Shown in pieces: positions 36,848-48,700 of a stretch of DNA of 64,000 nt; position 1 is the first letter of the stretch, and the number at the start of each line of letters is the position of its first letter. Below the pieces are notes generated by a model, which was not told the origin of the DNA, searched no databases, and saw only the letters and a program-made list of their open reading frames with translations. The stretch is taken from contig JAQOOI010000076.1 in assembly GCA_028554645.1 (NCBI GenBank), forward strand, positions 1,116,001 to 1,180,000, written 5' to 3'. Origin of the DNA: Omphalotus guepiniiformis. Taxonomy: Eukaryota; Basidiomycota; Agaricomycetes; Agaricales; Omphalotaceae. Position numbers and translations under genes: made by a program.

Positions 36848-37249
36848 ATCGGTCGTGGATTTTACCTTTTAATTCTCTCCCTCTCATCTTTTGACGATCA
36901 TTTATGCTTATTACTTACGAGTGCGTTTGCATGCTCTGCCATTCCTTTTTTATGTCCACCTCGTCATGTTCAGGTCCTTGTTATGCATGTATCCTTATGT
37001 GTTTGTATTTCAAAATATACATCTGGTCGCAGCGCGACTTAGCAGGACCTAGCGCGACGCGTTTAGAGAAGTCACATGTACGCGTTTCTTTCTCCATTTA
37101 TGATAAGGCGCACATTAGCAGGCTGTGCTCTCGTCCTCTTGGGGCGGCTATCTGTCCGATGTCCACGAGTTTCATGATTCTTCTCTAAAGATTTCTACCA
37201 GCTATGCTACGTTGTGAGAAATTTACTTCGCTCTTGAGAACTCAGAGTC
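36848..37249. other. intergenic between CDC6 and the DUF6535 gene
   Basis: About 400 bases without a supported gene. A GCGACGCGTTT sequence near 37052 contains another ACGCGT, but it lies downstream of CDC6 and may be chance. Confidence 0.45.
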
Positions 37250-40217
37250 ATGGAGAGGCGTACGCAATTCACTAGCGGCAGTCCCGCCCCATCCAGGCCG
37301 ACGACTCCTCTTGTGAACCGCTATAAACAGCACCTAGATCATCTCACCGGCGACTTTAACGTATCTACATCGAGGGCAAGGCCGGAAAGAAAGTTCTCAG
37401 GCCACGTTGAGTCAGGAGGTAATACTAGATCTCAATCCCGGAGAACAGTGAGTGAGAGCCCTTCATTTCGCGATGTTGATTGACAGTTACTTACGAATCT
37501 TGATACTTACTGACAACAGTGGTTCGCGTCGCAGTCGGAAAATGCCAGTCCAGAGCGCGTTGGTACAAAAGAAGCGGCTCTACATTCTGGTATGTTGTGA
37601 CAAACTTTCTTGCCAGCTCTGACTTATTATCCTCACTAGGACATACAGAAGGTGGAACATGGCATTCACCTGATCCGCTAGGCGATGAGCTAGCGGAGAA
37701 TGCTCGAATCTGGCATATCTACAATGCGGAAGCAACCAAGGTAGATACTACCATGACGGAGGGTTGTAACAGAAGCATTGATGTTCTACTTGTCTTTGTA
37801 TGTATCCCGCCCAACAATCACCTTGCGATCACTCATATTTGACCGTGCAGACTGGTCTTTTTTCCGCAGTGCTCACGACCTTCATTATCCAATCATACCA
37901 GCTTATGATCCCAGATCCGTCTGATACCACTAACACCCTTCTGACCCAGTTGATTCTCGCGCAATCGAATCTGACTTTGGAGGACATTAACACAGCTGTA
38001 TCAGTGGCTTCAACGGATGCTTTACCTTCTTTGCGTCAAATCCACTGGGTAAATGGGTTGTGGTTCGCTGCCCTTGCGTGCAGTCTATCTACAGCTCTCA
38101 TTTCCATGCTCGCTAAGCAATGGCTTCAGGCATATGTTCCAAACATCTCTGGCTCCCCACGTCTACGTGCACGCAAGCGTCAAGCGAGATATCTCCAACT
38201 CAAAGACTGGCACGTTCCCGCCATCATCAACGCCCTCCCCTTGATGCTGCATGTGGCATTGCTCCTCTTCTTCGCAGGTCTAATTGTGTTGCTGTGGTCT
38301 GCGGATCTCGGTATCACACTCGCAACATGGGTTATTGTTGCATTGGTTTACTGTTTCTACTTGGCGTCCATTTGGCTTCCTTTGGTCTATCCAGAGTGCC
38401 CTTACCACCATCCCCTCTCAGATAATATCAACAAGTGGTTACACCCTAAGCAAGCGAGACAAGCTGCAAGGGTGTCTGCACCCTCTACGATCCAAGATAC
38501 GGTCAACGATCATTCGGGCCCTGTCTGGAAGACCGCTGAGGAGTTACATGCCGACTTCCTTGATGCATCTGCATTGATCTGGCTGCTCAATAAATCTCCA
38601 GACAGAAAGGTTGTAGCTGCCGCGGCTCAAAGCATCGCTGGGCTACCCCGTGATTTCACTGCTGTTGGGGCTTTGCGAGACGCAGGGGCGATGAATGTGG
38701 TGGAAAGGGGATTTGAGAGCTGTTTCCATAAAGATACAGCAGTGGATTTACAGTGGCACCTTCTTGATCCAGAAGGAGCAGAATTATACTGTCGAGCCTG
38801 GATCAAGCTGACACGACAGACCAATGAGAAATGGCCTATCGAGATAATTGAACCGCTATGGGCTCTTCAAGAATATACCGTTTATCCAGACGTGGTAGCC
38901 GTGGCTTTCTGTGCCATCGCGCTGTCGGCTTTCGATTCGAGGCAATCTCAATGGGAGCTGCTGGAGTACTTGAACAAATGTACAACTGGCGAGGTACAGC
39001 TCGCGCAAACCACTCAGTGCTTTGTTCTGGACAGCATTATAGAATGCACGGCGCGCTGGGAGATGCCAGCCCTTGTCATTGAAGAAACGAAATCCAGAGC
39101 AGTGCCCCCTCTACTACGCTTGCTGCAACCGAACGAAGGTCTTCTGACTGAAGATCTGCGTGTGGAAATTGGGAAGGCCTCCAACGTGCGCCAAGCAGCA
39201 GCCCTTGCCCTGTTTGTTTTGACTCAGACAGATTCAGACCTCATTGAACCCTTCGATCCGACAGAATACCAGAGTGATGAACAACGTAGAGCTGCGTATT
39301 GTCATGTCCTACTAGGAGGCCTAGCACATATCATTGATCACGCAGACCAGCTTGGCCTCAAGGAGGAGTTGCTTGATACGGCTGCTAAGCAGTTATCTCG
39401 CCTCGCTGCTTCAGTAGTAGCACAGTCTGAGCGCTTCCCACCCAAACTGAAGGGTCTGGCTAAACAAAGTTTGCTGAAATTGTATGTCAATCAAAGGATC
39501 GGTGTAGGGTTGATTTCAGACAAACAGTTGGCCAATGTTCTTCGTTTGCTATTCCCACCTCTCTTGGTACCTGAACACGAACGTCCTGTCTTTGTCACAA
39601 TTCTACTAGAGACATTACAAAAATCCAATGACGAGGGTGTGGTGATGTGGTCTGTTCGATTATTAGAAATACTGCTGTTGCACTGTGATCTGCCCGTCAG
39701 CCAGGCATTTGCTGATAACAATGGCATCAACATTGTGTTGCAGGTGCTACTAGTAGCAAAGGCAGGCGATGAAAGTAACCGTCGCCTGCAAATCGATAGC
39801 CTGCGAGCCTTATGCGCATACATCGACAGCACTGTAACACTGTATAAACAGTGCACTGGGTGCACTGTCTCCGGATCCCAAATCGACTCGATCTTTCGAG
39901 ATGAGTTCTTCGATGTGCTGTGCTCTGTGGTTGCATCCAGACAGAGGTGGTTGTTTGAGGTCAGCGGCCACTGGATGCCTGCTTTGGTACATCTATGCGA
40001 AATTCGACCGAATGAAGAAGTGTGGAATACAGTTGTGACAGTCTTCCGAAATTTTGTAGAAAGAACTGTCGGAGAAGAGGGGTACATGGAAACCCAGGCA
40101 CATTTGGACCATATCGTGAAGATGACCTCTCCAGAAAACTCGGAAACATTGAGTAGCCCTTCGCTCGAGACCAATGAAGCCTCAAAGGAGACGCTGTCCA
40201 GCTCGGTCAGGCTCTGA
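37250..40217 (+). CDS. DUF6535-domain multi-pass membrane protein
   Basis: Member of a family abundant in Agaricomycetes and of unknown function. It starts MERRTQFTSGSPAPSRPTTP. Three introns join SRRT-WFASQSENASP, EAALHSG-HTEGGTWHSPDP and DVLLVF-TGLFSAVLTTFI. The DUF6535 block spans about residues 110-320: WHIYNAEATKVDTTMTEGCN, FSAVLTTFIIQSYQLMIPD, WVNGLWFAALACSLSTALIS, MLAKQWLQAYVPN, then two helices around ALPLMLHVALLLFFAGLIVL and LATWVIVALVYCFYLASIWL. A soluble region of about 550 residues follows, helical and armadillo-like in texture, with no motif I can name. It ends EASKETLSSSVRL. Its stop faces the stop of the tubulin-complex gene, 198 bp away. Confidence 0.85.
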
Positions 40218-40415
40218 CCACCAGTCACATAGATCGAGGCGAATAAGCAAGTGGGGCAATGCCTCAATGCCTCCAATAGGGTTGCAACTGTTTTGCCCCA
40301 TCAGAGACTGTGGTATATCAAGCAGTGTTCTCAGGGACACATCTTGGTCCTCGGTTCCCCTCAAAGCTTTCACCTACAGTTCAAATCAGTCGCGCATCTG
40401 ACATTGTTTGGAATG

Positions 40416-43400
40416 TCATACCAAAGCAGTCATTTTTTTCCGGAATTGACGGTACAAATTCTCAAGCAATAAAGCAGCTTGATATTCCTCCATCCGGCCT
40501 CGATATACGTCACCCGTCAATACAGCCAAGTCAAGAACAAGTTCCAAAGCGTCTCGCAGAAGTCCCCCAGCAACTCTCTGAGCTGTCCTCATCAAGCATG
40601 CAGTCAGGATGTCATCCAAGAGCTTTGAATGAGCCTCCGCGAGAGAAAAGACACTGTCTGCGAATTGTAACGAACGATCCTTGCTTGCCGTAATAGTGCG
40701 GAGACTAGCTAGGAACGGATCGAAATTTCCTCCTATTGCTGTATCGTACACGTATGTAGATAAGTTGGTCACAAACGACTGGGCGACAAAGCGGAAGTGC
40801 ATGAACAGTTTACGCGCAGAGAAGAGAGTGGGGAATATTGGCGTTGTGGCAGATCTCGTCATTCGAAATACAGCATTAATCGCGTGTTGTACTGAAACAG
40901 AGGATGAGCAAGAATTCAAATGACGCTGTGATATATTACATACCGCGGAGAATCCGGAGAAGCAAAGTGAACATTCGTTGGTATTTCGACAGTATTTCCG
41001 GCGTAATGATGACCTCCAAAGGATGCGGAGGTTTATAATCCATATACAGGAAATCAAATGCTCTGGATTCACTGTTAGTGCTCAGCTCTAAATTGCCATA
41101 ATGAGAATCCTCACTCAATGTCTGTGGAGTAAGGAACGAACTAGATTAGTCGAGCTACAGGGCATATGGAAGAGACTTACTAAACGGCGTCATCCACTCG
41201 CTCTGACCAGGACCTACCGGCAGATCGCGAACAGCAAAGCCCAATCGGCTTTCTACTTCTTCTACAATCTTTCGTCTAGCTTCTTCTTCGGCAACAGCTT
41301 CAAACGAATCCATGATAACTGTTCGAAGGAAGAAACTCAAATCGCTATCCATCGGTGGCCAAGCTGCTCTATCAAGCAAAGCGGGTGCAAGACCCACGGC
41401 CCAAGTTTTGCTCTTGAGATCAATTTTTTGTGTTTTGCGCCTCAGAGAGCCAAGGGTGATTTTGCCTTGTGATTGTATATCCGTGTCGAAGTCATCCGAG
41501 TCTGAGAACAGGGCAGTGGACAATCTAGCTTTGAATGCTGGGGACATAAGAAGCATATGCGATTGCAAAAGCTTCAGATGCGAGTGCACGTCGAGCGGTG
41601 CAGGAAGGGATAAGAAGAGAGACAAGAGCGTGCTGGATAAGGTAGATGCATGAGAGAGCAGCGGTTGGAAGACTAGAGACGTTAGGTGCGCCAGTGTGGG
41701 TGTGATAGAGGGCAGATTCTTAGGAAAATCTTGAATAAAGTTCTGCAGAGCAGCCTGAGGTGCAGCTGTGTACAAGCTATCAAAGTATGAACGCCCCAGG
41801 GAGCCTGGCTCGAGGTCAAAAATCGTGAACTGCTGCTGCAGTTCATGCTGATAGTTCGGGATTGCTGTTGAGGGCAACGAGAGTAGCTCATCCACTGATG
41901 AGTTTACGCCCGGAGCATAAACGACTTCATGATCTACTCTGACGGCGGCAAGAATCTCCGCCACGGTCCAGAACCATCGCACGGGTGGAGAGTGGTCGTG
42001 AATGTGCAAAAGTGGATGATCAGGTTGAGCCGCACGCAAGAGTATGAGGGATTTTCGAGCGATAGGCAAAGCACTGGCTAGCTCGGACGGACAGAACACA
42101 GGAAACTTCTCATCAAAAAGCTTGAAATCATCAACGCGGGAGCGTTCATCCCCGTCCTCAACAAGTCGCTGGTGGTGTTGTATAGTGAGGGGATGCAGAC
42201 GGCTACCACCAAAGCCAACCCCAAATGAAAGTTTTTCAAAGTAGTCGCGCGACGTGTTTGTTAGAATAAACGCGAAGATAGATATAACCAAGTGTGAAGA
42301 TTGATGCTCTATGTGGCTCTCAAGGCCCTCATATATTCGAGATAGAAGTGTTTGAGGAGAGGCTGGAAGAGGAGTGTAAGTGTTCGAGGTACTTGATTCA
42401 TCCTTGAACTTTTATCAGACAAAGCGAAGAACACAAGAGAGAGATGGCAACGTACTCTGTTACATAGGCGACATAGAGCTTCTAGCGTCTCCTCAATTGG
42501 CTCGTAATGGAATAAGATTGTAGATAGAGAGTAGCGTGTTGCTGAAAGTTGATCCTCAGACGGCGGGCCTGCGGCTAGAGACTGACGCAAAAACACTAAA
42601 ATAGTCGCAAGGGCGTGTGCGAATGCGTGTGTTGTTGGATTGCTCGAAGAAGTTCTGCTCATGAATGCTAAGCGATGGACCGACTTCAAGTCAAAAGAAT
42701 AACTCATACCTTGAACGTAAGTCTGCGACCAACTTCTCCAATCGACGTAACGAAGTGCCAATCTTAAGAAATCGCGACATAATACTAGAAGAGTGTCAAC
42801 AAATAACCTTTTGGAATGGCCAACATGGAACACACCTTGTACTTATGATTTCGTCTTTACCATCTACCAGAAGAACTTTCCGCATACCATTTTCTACGCC
42901 AGTATCTACAAAGCACTCGGAGGCAGGATCCCAAATGTGCAATGAAGAGGAGATTCCAAGAGCTGTCAGCTTCATGTTCCTCAGCAGATTATCGATAGAA
43001 ATATATTGAACGACCGTGTTGGCGTCAATTATTTTTGGTTGCACACTATAAAGAATATGCATCGAAAACGCGCCTGAATATGGCGATGGAGAACTTACTA
43101 ATGTCGAGCAGCAGCGAACATTACGCTGTCTTGTTCAGACAGAAATCCACTAGGAGAGGAATAGGCGGGAGTTGAGGTTCGAAGTGCATCCCAGGATAAA
43201 ATGAAGCTCTATGAAGGTAGATTTCAACAACAACTTTGCGGAGAATTCGTCGTATGACATACTCGTCCCGAGACATCCTTCTTAACAGCATCAAGCCAGA
43301 TTGAGTCTCCCAGGCGTTTAGACAAGGGTACAGAGGTAGCAAATTCGTCGTGATCTTGTGTTATGAGCTCAATTTCAGGAGGAAGTTGATCGAACTTGAA

Positions 43401-43568
43401 CTCGATATATGTGGCACTTGACGCGGAACGTTTGAGGGTGTCCATGATTGGATCTTGGGGCTTATCGGCCAGTCTTGGTATGCAAAAGCCTGCATTGATA
43501 GTAGGCAGCTCTAGAGACTGGTCTTTCAATATTTCTAGTTCACGAATATCTGGAAATAGTGAGGACAT
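40416..43568 (-). CDS. gamma-tubulin complex component (Spc97/Spc98 family)
   Basis: Structural subunit of the microtubule-nucleating gamma-tubulin complex at the spindle pole body. It starts MSSLFPDIRELEILKDQSLE at 43568. N-terminal grip-domain segments include FVDTLLVLCRDFLRLALRYV, HALATILVFLRQSLAAG and HYEPIEETLEALCRLCNRV. The middle carries DYFEKLSFGVGFG and long helical stretches. The C-terminal domain reads DFLYMDYKPPHPLEVIITPE, ILSKYQRMFTLLLRILR, VQHAINAVFRMTRS, FVAQSFVTNLSTYVYDTAIG and HSKLLDDILTACLMR, and ends FRKKMTALV. The long insert and weak match in the middle suggest a GCP5/GCP6-like member (S. pombe Alp16/Mod21 type) more than GCP2 or GCP3; this subtype is inference. Confidence 0.82.
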
Positions 43569-43801
43569 TGTCGAGGAGAGGCAAAGTGAGTGGCTATGCA
43601 AAACATTCAACGTTGTTGACGCGTTATTTACCAGCAAACGAACTGATGCCGTGCGTCAAGTTAGCTACGATCTTACATCGACCGGTAATTGTTGTATTCA
43701 GTAGTTACAAGTACAAGTGGACACCACACTACATACATACACGTTGAACGTCGAAGAGTGCGCCACGGCAGAAGTGCTGACAAGCGAGTGGTACATTCGG
43801 C

Positions 43802-45294
43802 TCAGGTATCGGATGGGTGTGATGTATCAGTATCAACCCATGTATCTGTTACCAGCTTTATCGGGTGTGCGTACTTTAACGGCAGAAATGGGCAAGTTCG
43901 CGGAAACGGAGGTATCAGCGAAAACACAATGAAGTCCTGTGTCGCATGAGCGCCATGGTCGATTAGACACATTACTTTCACAACGGCGGTGATACGCAAC
44001 GCCAAAAATACTCGAACCCACCTTGGCAGTGAGGCACACAATGTTGAAAGTCCCAAAATTGACGTCTTCATTGCATCGAACCTCGCCCTCCCAGTCCAGC
44101 GTGACCTCCACGTTATCATCGCTTTTGTTGGATATGCCTGTGCTTGCTGGAGGAGGAAGAGCCCTTACCGCGCCTTCCCCTATTGAGTAGCCTCTCCACA
44201 CTTGCCGTCCATTGATTTCCACCATGACCTGTCGCGTCATATACACACGAACGTTGGGTGGCTTAGCTGCCTCGGATTTTTCGTCATGAAATAAGTATCT
44301 TAGTGAAGATAAGGGAGCAGAAAGTTGAATATGATAGGGTATGTTGTCGGTGAAGCCGAAAGTGCCGGCTGAAGGGACGAAGAGCTGCAAAGTAGCATTC
44401 AGCAGGAGTTCTCATACCCAAGTTTTACCAAACATACATGGCACGATATAGGTTGCACATCAACTGCCTGAGGACGCTTGTGCATCGTGGACATAAGCTG
44501 AAGCCACTCTTCTGGCATATGCTTGAGTGTCGAAAACAAAGTGCTAATATGAGTCACTGGACGTTGCGGTCGTGTTCGAGGACGGTAATTTAACCGCATT
44601 ATATATCTATAGGAGTGAGGGGTGCACAGCTCGAGCATACGTATAGAGGATACTTACGACTTGGAAGGATTCCAAAAGGCAAATTTGGATGGAATGCGCT
44701 TGATGCTCAGCCTCAGTGTATATGAGCATCTAGCGCATACAGCAGGCAATTCGTAAGAGATGAACTCGAATGACGGAGGTAGAGGTAGTGTTCGGCCGTA
44801 ATGATGAAACGTCGGCGGAAAGGGTAGCATGAAAGGTAAGACACTTGGACACTTTTCAGAGCCCAAGTCGTCCTGAGCCCACAAAGTTTTGCTCTCGGAG
44901 ACGATGGTGGTGGTCGAAGAACCTGTGTCTGAAACTGAGAGAGCTAAGTAACCGATGAGCTGGAAAATCATCGGAAATTATTGTAAGTATAAAATGGTAA
45001 AGTAACGAGTTGAGCGCCTACTTTGACGGAGACACGCGATATGGGTTGGTCCGTCATAAGGCCTATTTCTCCACTCACGAATGAGTTTCGTCCATAGGAA
45101 GGTAATTCCTCATTTGCGTTCTGGCCTTTCAGTATGATCGTTGCAAAGCGGCAATTTTTAATCAATTTCCCAGAGGGCACTGTGACATTTCTCGATCCTC
45201 TTGGTGAATACTCGAGTGTCTGCTCGTCTTCTAAAGGGGAAGACGAGTAGGTTGGAGATGGACAAGAAGGAGCATAACCAGGTGGTAGAGGCAT
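43802..45294 (-). CDS. arrestin-like protein (alpha-arrestin family)
   Basis: Likely adaptor in ubiquitin-dependent trafficking of membrane proteins, by family analogy. It starts MPLPPGYAPSCPSPTYSSSP at 45294. Arrestin beta-sandwich elements run YSPRGSRNVTVPSGKLIKNC, LKGQNANEELPSYG, SRVSVKLIGYLALSVSDTG, CPSVLPFMLPFPPTFHHYG, LPPSFEFISYELPAVCARCS, LFVPSAGTFGFTDNIPYHIQ, VRVYMTRQVMVEINGRQVWR and CNEDVNFGTFNIVCLTAKDF, with the last join made across an intron. It ends DTDTSHPSDT. No PPxY motif for Rsp5-type ligases was noticed. A full-length LINE is inserted about 250 bp upstream of its ATG, which may have displaced promoter elements. Confidence 0.8.
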
Positions 45295-45545
45295 GATGGG
45301 AATAGATTTCTTCCCATCTGTGGCTGAATGCTGTAGGACAGTTGACTGTGAAGTGACAACTTAGCGGGCATACAACTTTTTGCGTAACCTGACCGCGGTA
45401 CCCTGCGTAACGATAAGCGTACTGTTGCGTGGCAATTGCGTATTGTACTTCAGCACCTGCGTGTCTTCGCCTGTCTTCGCGTGAAGCTCTGTAGTATGTC
45501 AACGTATCATTGAATCGAGTCTGCGAGTATTTGCGAATAATGTGT

Positions 45546-45561
45546 GAGCTGCGAATATTGT
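45546..45561. repeat. target-site duplication of the LINE, 3' side
   Basis: GAGCTGCGAATATTGT stands directly next to the poly(T) run, which is the element's poly(A) tail on the minus strand. The same 16 bases occur at 54104-54119. The last T is shared with the tail, so the true length is 15 or 16. Confidence 0.92.
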
Positions 45562-45766
45562 TTTTTTTTTTTTTGGTGGCACCAAGCAGGGGACAACTGT
45601 ATAATACTAGCCTCGCACCTGCTCCTATGTGGAAAAAGTTAGGGGTGACTATAGATAATGCACGACCCTAAAGTATTTGGAGAGAAAGGAAATTGTTTTA
45701 AATCCCACCACCGAGGAAATGCGCTTCGCCGTATCCGGCCGCACACAGAATCTCTGTAGTGTGGGG

Positions 45767-48700
45767 CTATGGGATTGTCAAAAGTATTGAGTTTATGTCA
45801 ATATCTTGAATTTCGTCCTCTGTCCCAAAACCCACTAAAACCTCGGGATCCTTTATCCATTCTTCCGTGTGGTTTCCCACCAATAGCGGTAGCCACGTTC
45901 GTAGAACTTTGCGTCGTGATTTCGCCATGTGGCCGCCAGGTTTGTGCTTCCTGAAGAGCATCTTCTTGTCGCGTTGGACTCGTCCCTGTATGAGCTGGCG
46001 AAATCTGTTGTATACTTCGCGTCTTGTAGGTTCGTTTGTTCGTTCGTGAATCACAACCTCGCATCTTATTTTCCAGATTAGGTGTGCACATTCTGATGTC
46101 AGTATTTGGAAAAGGCGGTCTGCCTCGGGACACGGTCGTCCATCCGGGGTGTGGAGGTGTATTAGGCCGCTTCCTAATATTGTACCGAGGGTGATCTTCG
46201 GCCATGCTGGAAACGACGCGGGCCATAGGTTGTAGGCCATTTTCCATAAAAAGGTGGTCCAAGGTCGTTGGCATTGGGTTAAGATGTGAGTCATACTATC
46301 CTCACTCTGGCATTTTGTACATTGAGCTCTGTGTTCGTAGCCAGGGATGTGGGTCCAATATTTCCCGACTTTCTGCGCCCCATGTAAAGCCAAGTAGAGA
46401 AAGTTTCTTACCCTTCGAGAGAGGTTGCGCGACATGAGGCTCTTCCATATCCCTTCTGGGGTCGGGGATAGGTTTTGTTGTCGTTTGAGCGAGGTTTGTA
46501 CTTCCGCGATGGCGTGTTTGGTAGATTTTCTAGGCGGGGGGGTTCGGTTTTGGGTGATTTGCCTGTACGCCTCGGATTGGGTTATGGTAGAGAGCTGGAC
46601 GCCATCGACACTTACTTCGGGGTTAATTCCTAGGTGAAGTTGGCCGGGACCTTCAGAGCAGGCTGCCTCGCGTGCCAGCCTGTTGGTTTCATCATATTGG
46701 GTGCATCCCTCAGAGCGTGTTCCTCGTCTAAAAATTGTGGGTGCGTTTCGGAGCCTGAGCTCACCCGTTATCGCCTTATACAGGGCTGCGTCTTTCACGC
46801 CAGAGAAGCCTATTCTTTCCCATTTTTCTAGGCGGTCCTTTATCTGCTTTAAGCATACGTCGCTCGTAAAATAGAAGGTGAGTGTGCTATCTCTTGGTAG
46901 GGTTTGCAGGGCTCTCAGTAATGCTGCTGCTTCTGCCGTAGGTCGAGCTTGCCTGAGATTCGGTGGGAGGGGTTCAGAAGTGTTCCTTGGGTCCGCGGCC
47001 CCATACCAGATCCCCATGCCTGCCTTTGCATCGGTTGTATTGGGCATTTCGCAAGCCCCGGCGCACCAGACCGTTTCTTTCGCTTGCCCTATTCGAGGCG
47101 GATGTGGAGGGCCGCTGACCAGCTCCACCTTTTGTTTGTCCAGGGTGAAAATTCGGAAACTCGCGGTCAAGCTTATGGGGGAGAAGGAGGGGTCGAAGAT
47201 AACATCATCCTTTTCAGTATCTTCGTCGTCGATCTGGAAATGAGGTCGTCGCACTTGCGGGTATAATGGGTTCCATTTCGGGTCGAGCTGGTTGAGGCGT
47301 TGGAATGCGGCCTTGGCGCATCTTGCTGGATTGGGGCATCCTTTCTGCTGTCGGTCTGCTCTACATTCGCCACACTTACAGGAGATGCTGTCAAGGTGGT
47401 CGCTGTTTCCGATGCGTCGTGCTATCTCTAGCGCCTCTCCCACTGTCTGTACTCTGTGCCTGGCTCGGAGGCACTTACACGCTGGTGTATTATTGGTCTG
47501 CCTTCTGGTGTTATGTCCGAAGTGATGCCATACTGGCAGCATTCGCTGAATCTGCTCCGACGGTCGAAGGGCCGAGACGGCTACACCATATTTCGACGCT
47601 GTTTTCATCATGCCTCTTAAGGAGGATGTGGTGTTCTGTAGGATGGGATTCCAGTCTTGGAGGAAGGGGTTAGTTGCAGCATCCGACGCAATAGTGTGCG
47701 AGCGTGGAGCAGCGCTCGCTAAGAGGGTGTCGGCGAGGTATGTCCAGGGTTTCCTCCTGCTATTATCTGTCTCAAGGTAAGATTTCAGTTTCATGATGTC
47801 GATTGCTTCGTTTCTTGCGCTAAGGTCCAGTATTTTCTTCCCTCCAGCTGTCTTGGGGAGGGTCATTTGCTGCTGACTGATAGGTATGTCGAGGAAAGCT
47901 CGTTGTATTCCATTGAGGCGTTTGAGGATTTCTTCGGGCATTCCGTTGGCTTGTGTGTAGTATTGGGTCATTGCCGCTACTGTGAGTTGAACGGCGTGCC
48001 TCTTCATTTCAATCGTGGGGTGGCCTTGTGCACAACGGTTCAGCGCGTTCTCGATCTTTTCGACGACGGGTAGCCAGGGGATGGACTCTGTTGTGTGGTT
48101 ACCTATGCTGGCTCCAAGGAGCCTGGCTGATTCCCCTTCAGGGACTAGGCGGATTTCGGCAGGAATTTCATGGTCATTGGAGTTCAAAGTACGTGAGCGG
48201 GTGAAGGTACGCCGGAAGTTTTCCTTCCCCACTGGTATTATCTCTGTTTTATCTATGTTGAACTTAGCGCTGGATGCTTCGCACCATTTGTGGAGTATCG
48301 ATTGTAGGTCTGATATTCTGTCACGTTCGGACAGGTAGACAGTTGTGTCGTCGGCAAAAAGGGTCACGAGTAATCGTTCTGGCGTACCAGGGAGGGCGAA
48401 TCCTTCGAGAAGGGGTGAATTACGAATCATATTAGCCAGTGGTTCAATTGCAAGGTTAAATAAGAGGCATGAGAGGGGATCTCCTTGGCGTACGCCTCTG
48501 GTGACGGGGAAGGGTGTGCTTAGTTCGCCATTGATCATTACGCGTGTCTTTGCACCCGTGTAGAGCTGTTGAACGAGCGTGATAAAATGGGTTGGGATCC
48601 CGAAGGTCTCCAGTGTGCTCCATAGGTATGTGTGTGAAATTCTGTCGTATGCTTTTTCCTGGTCTAACAAGATAACCGCGCCGTTTTGGTGTGTTTCCTC

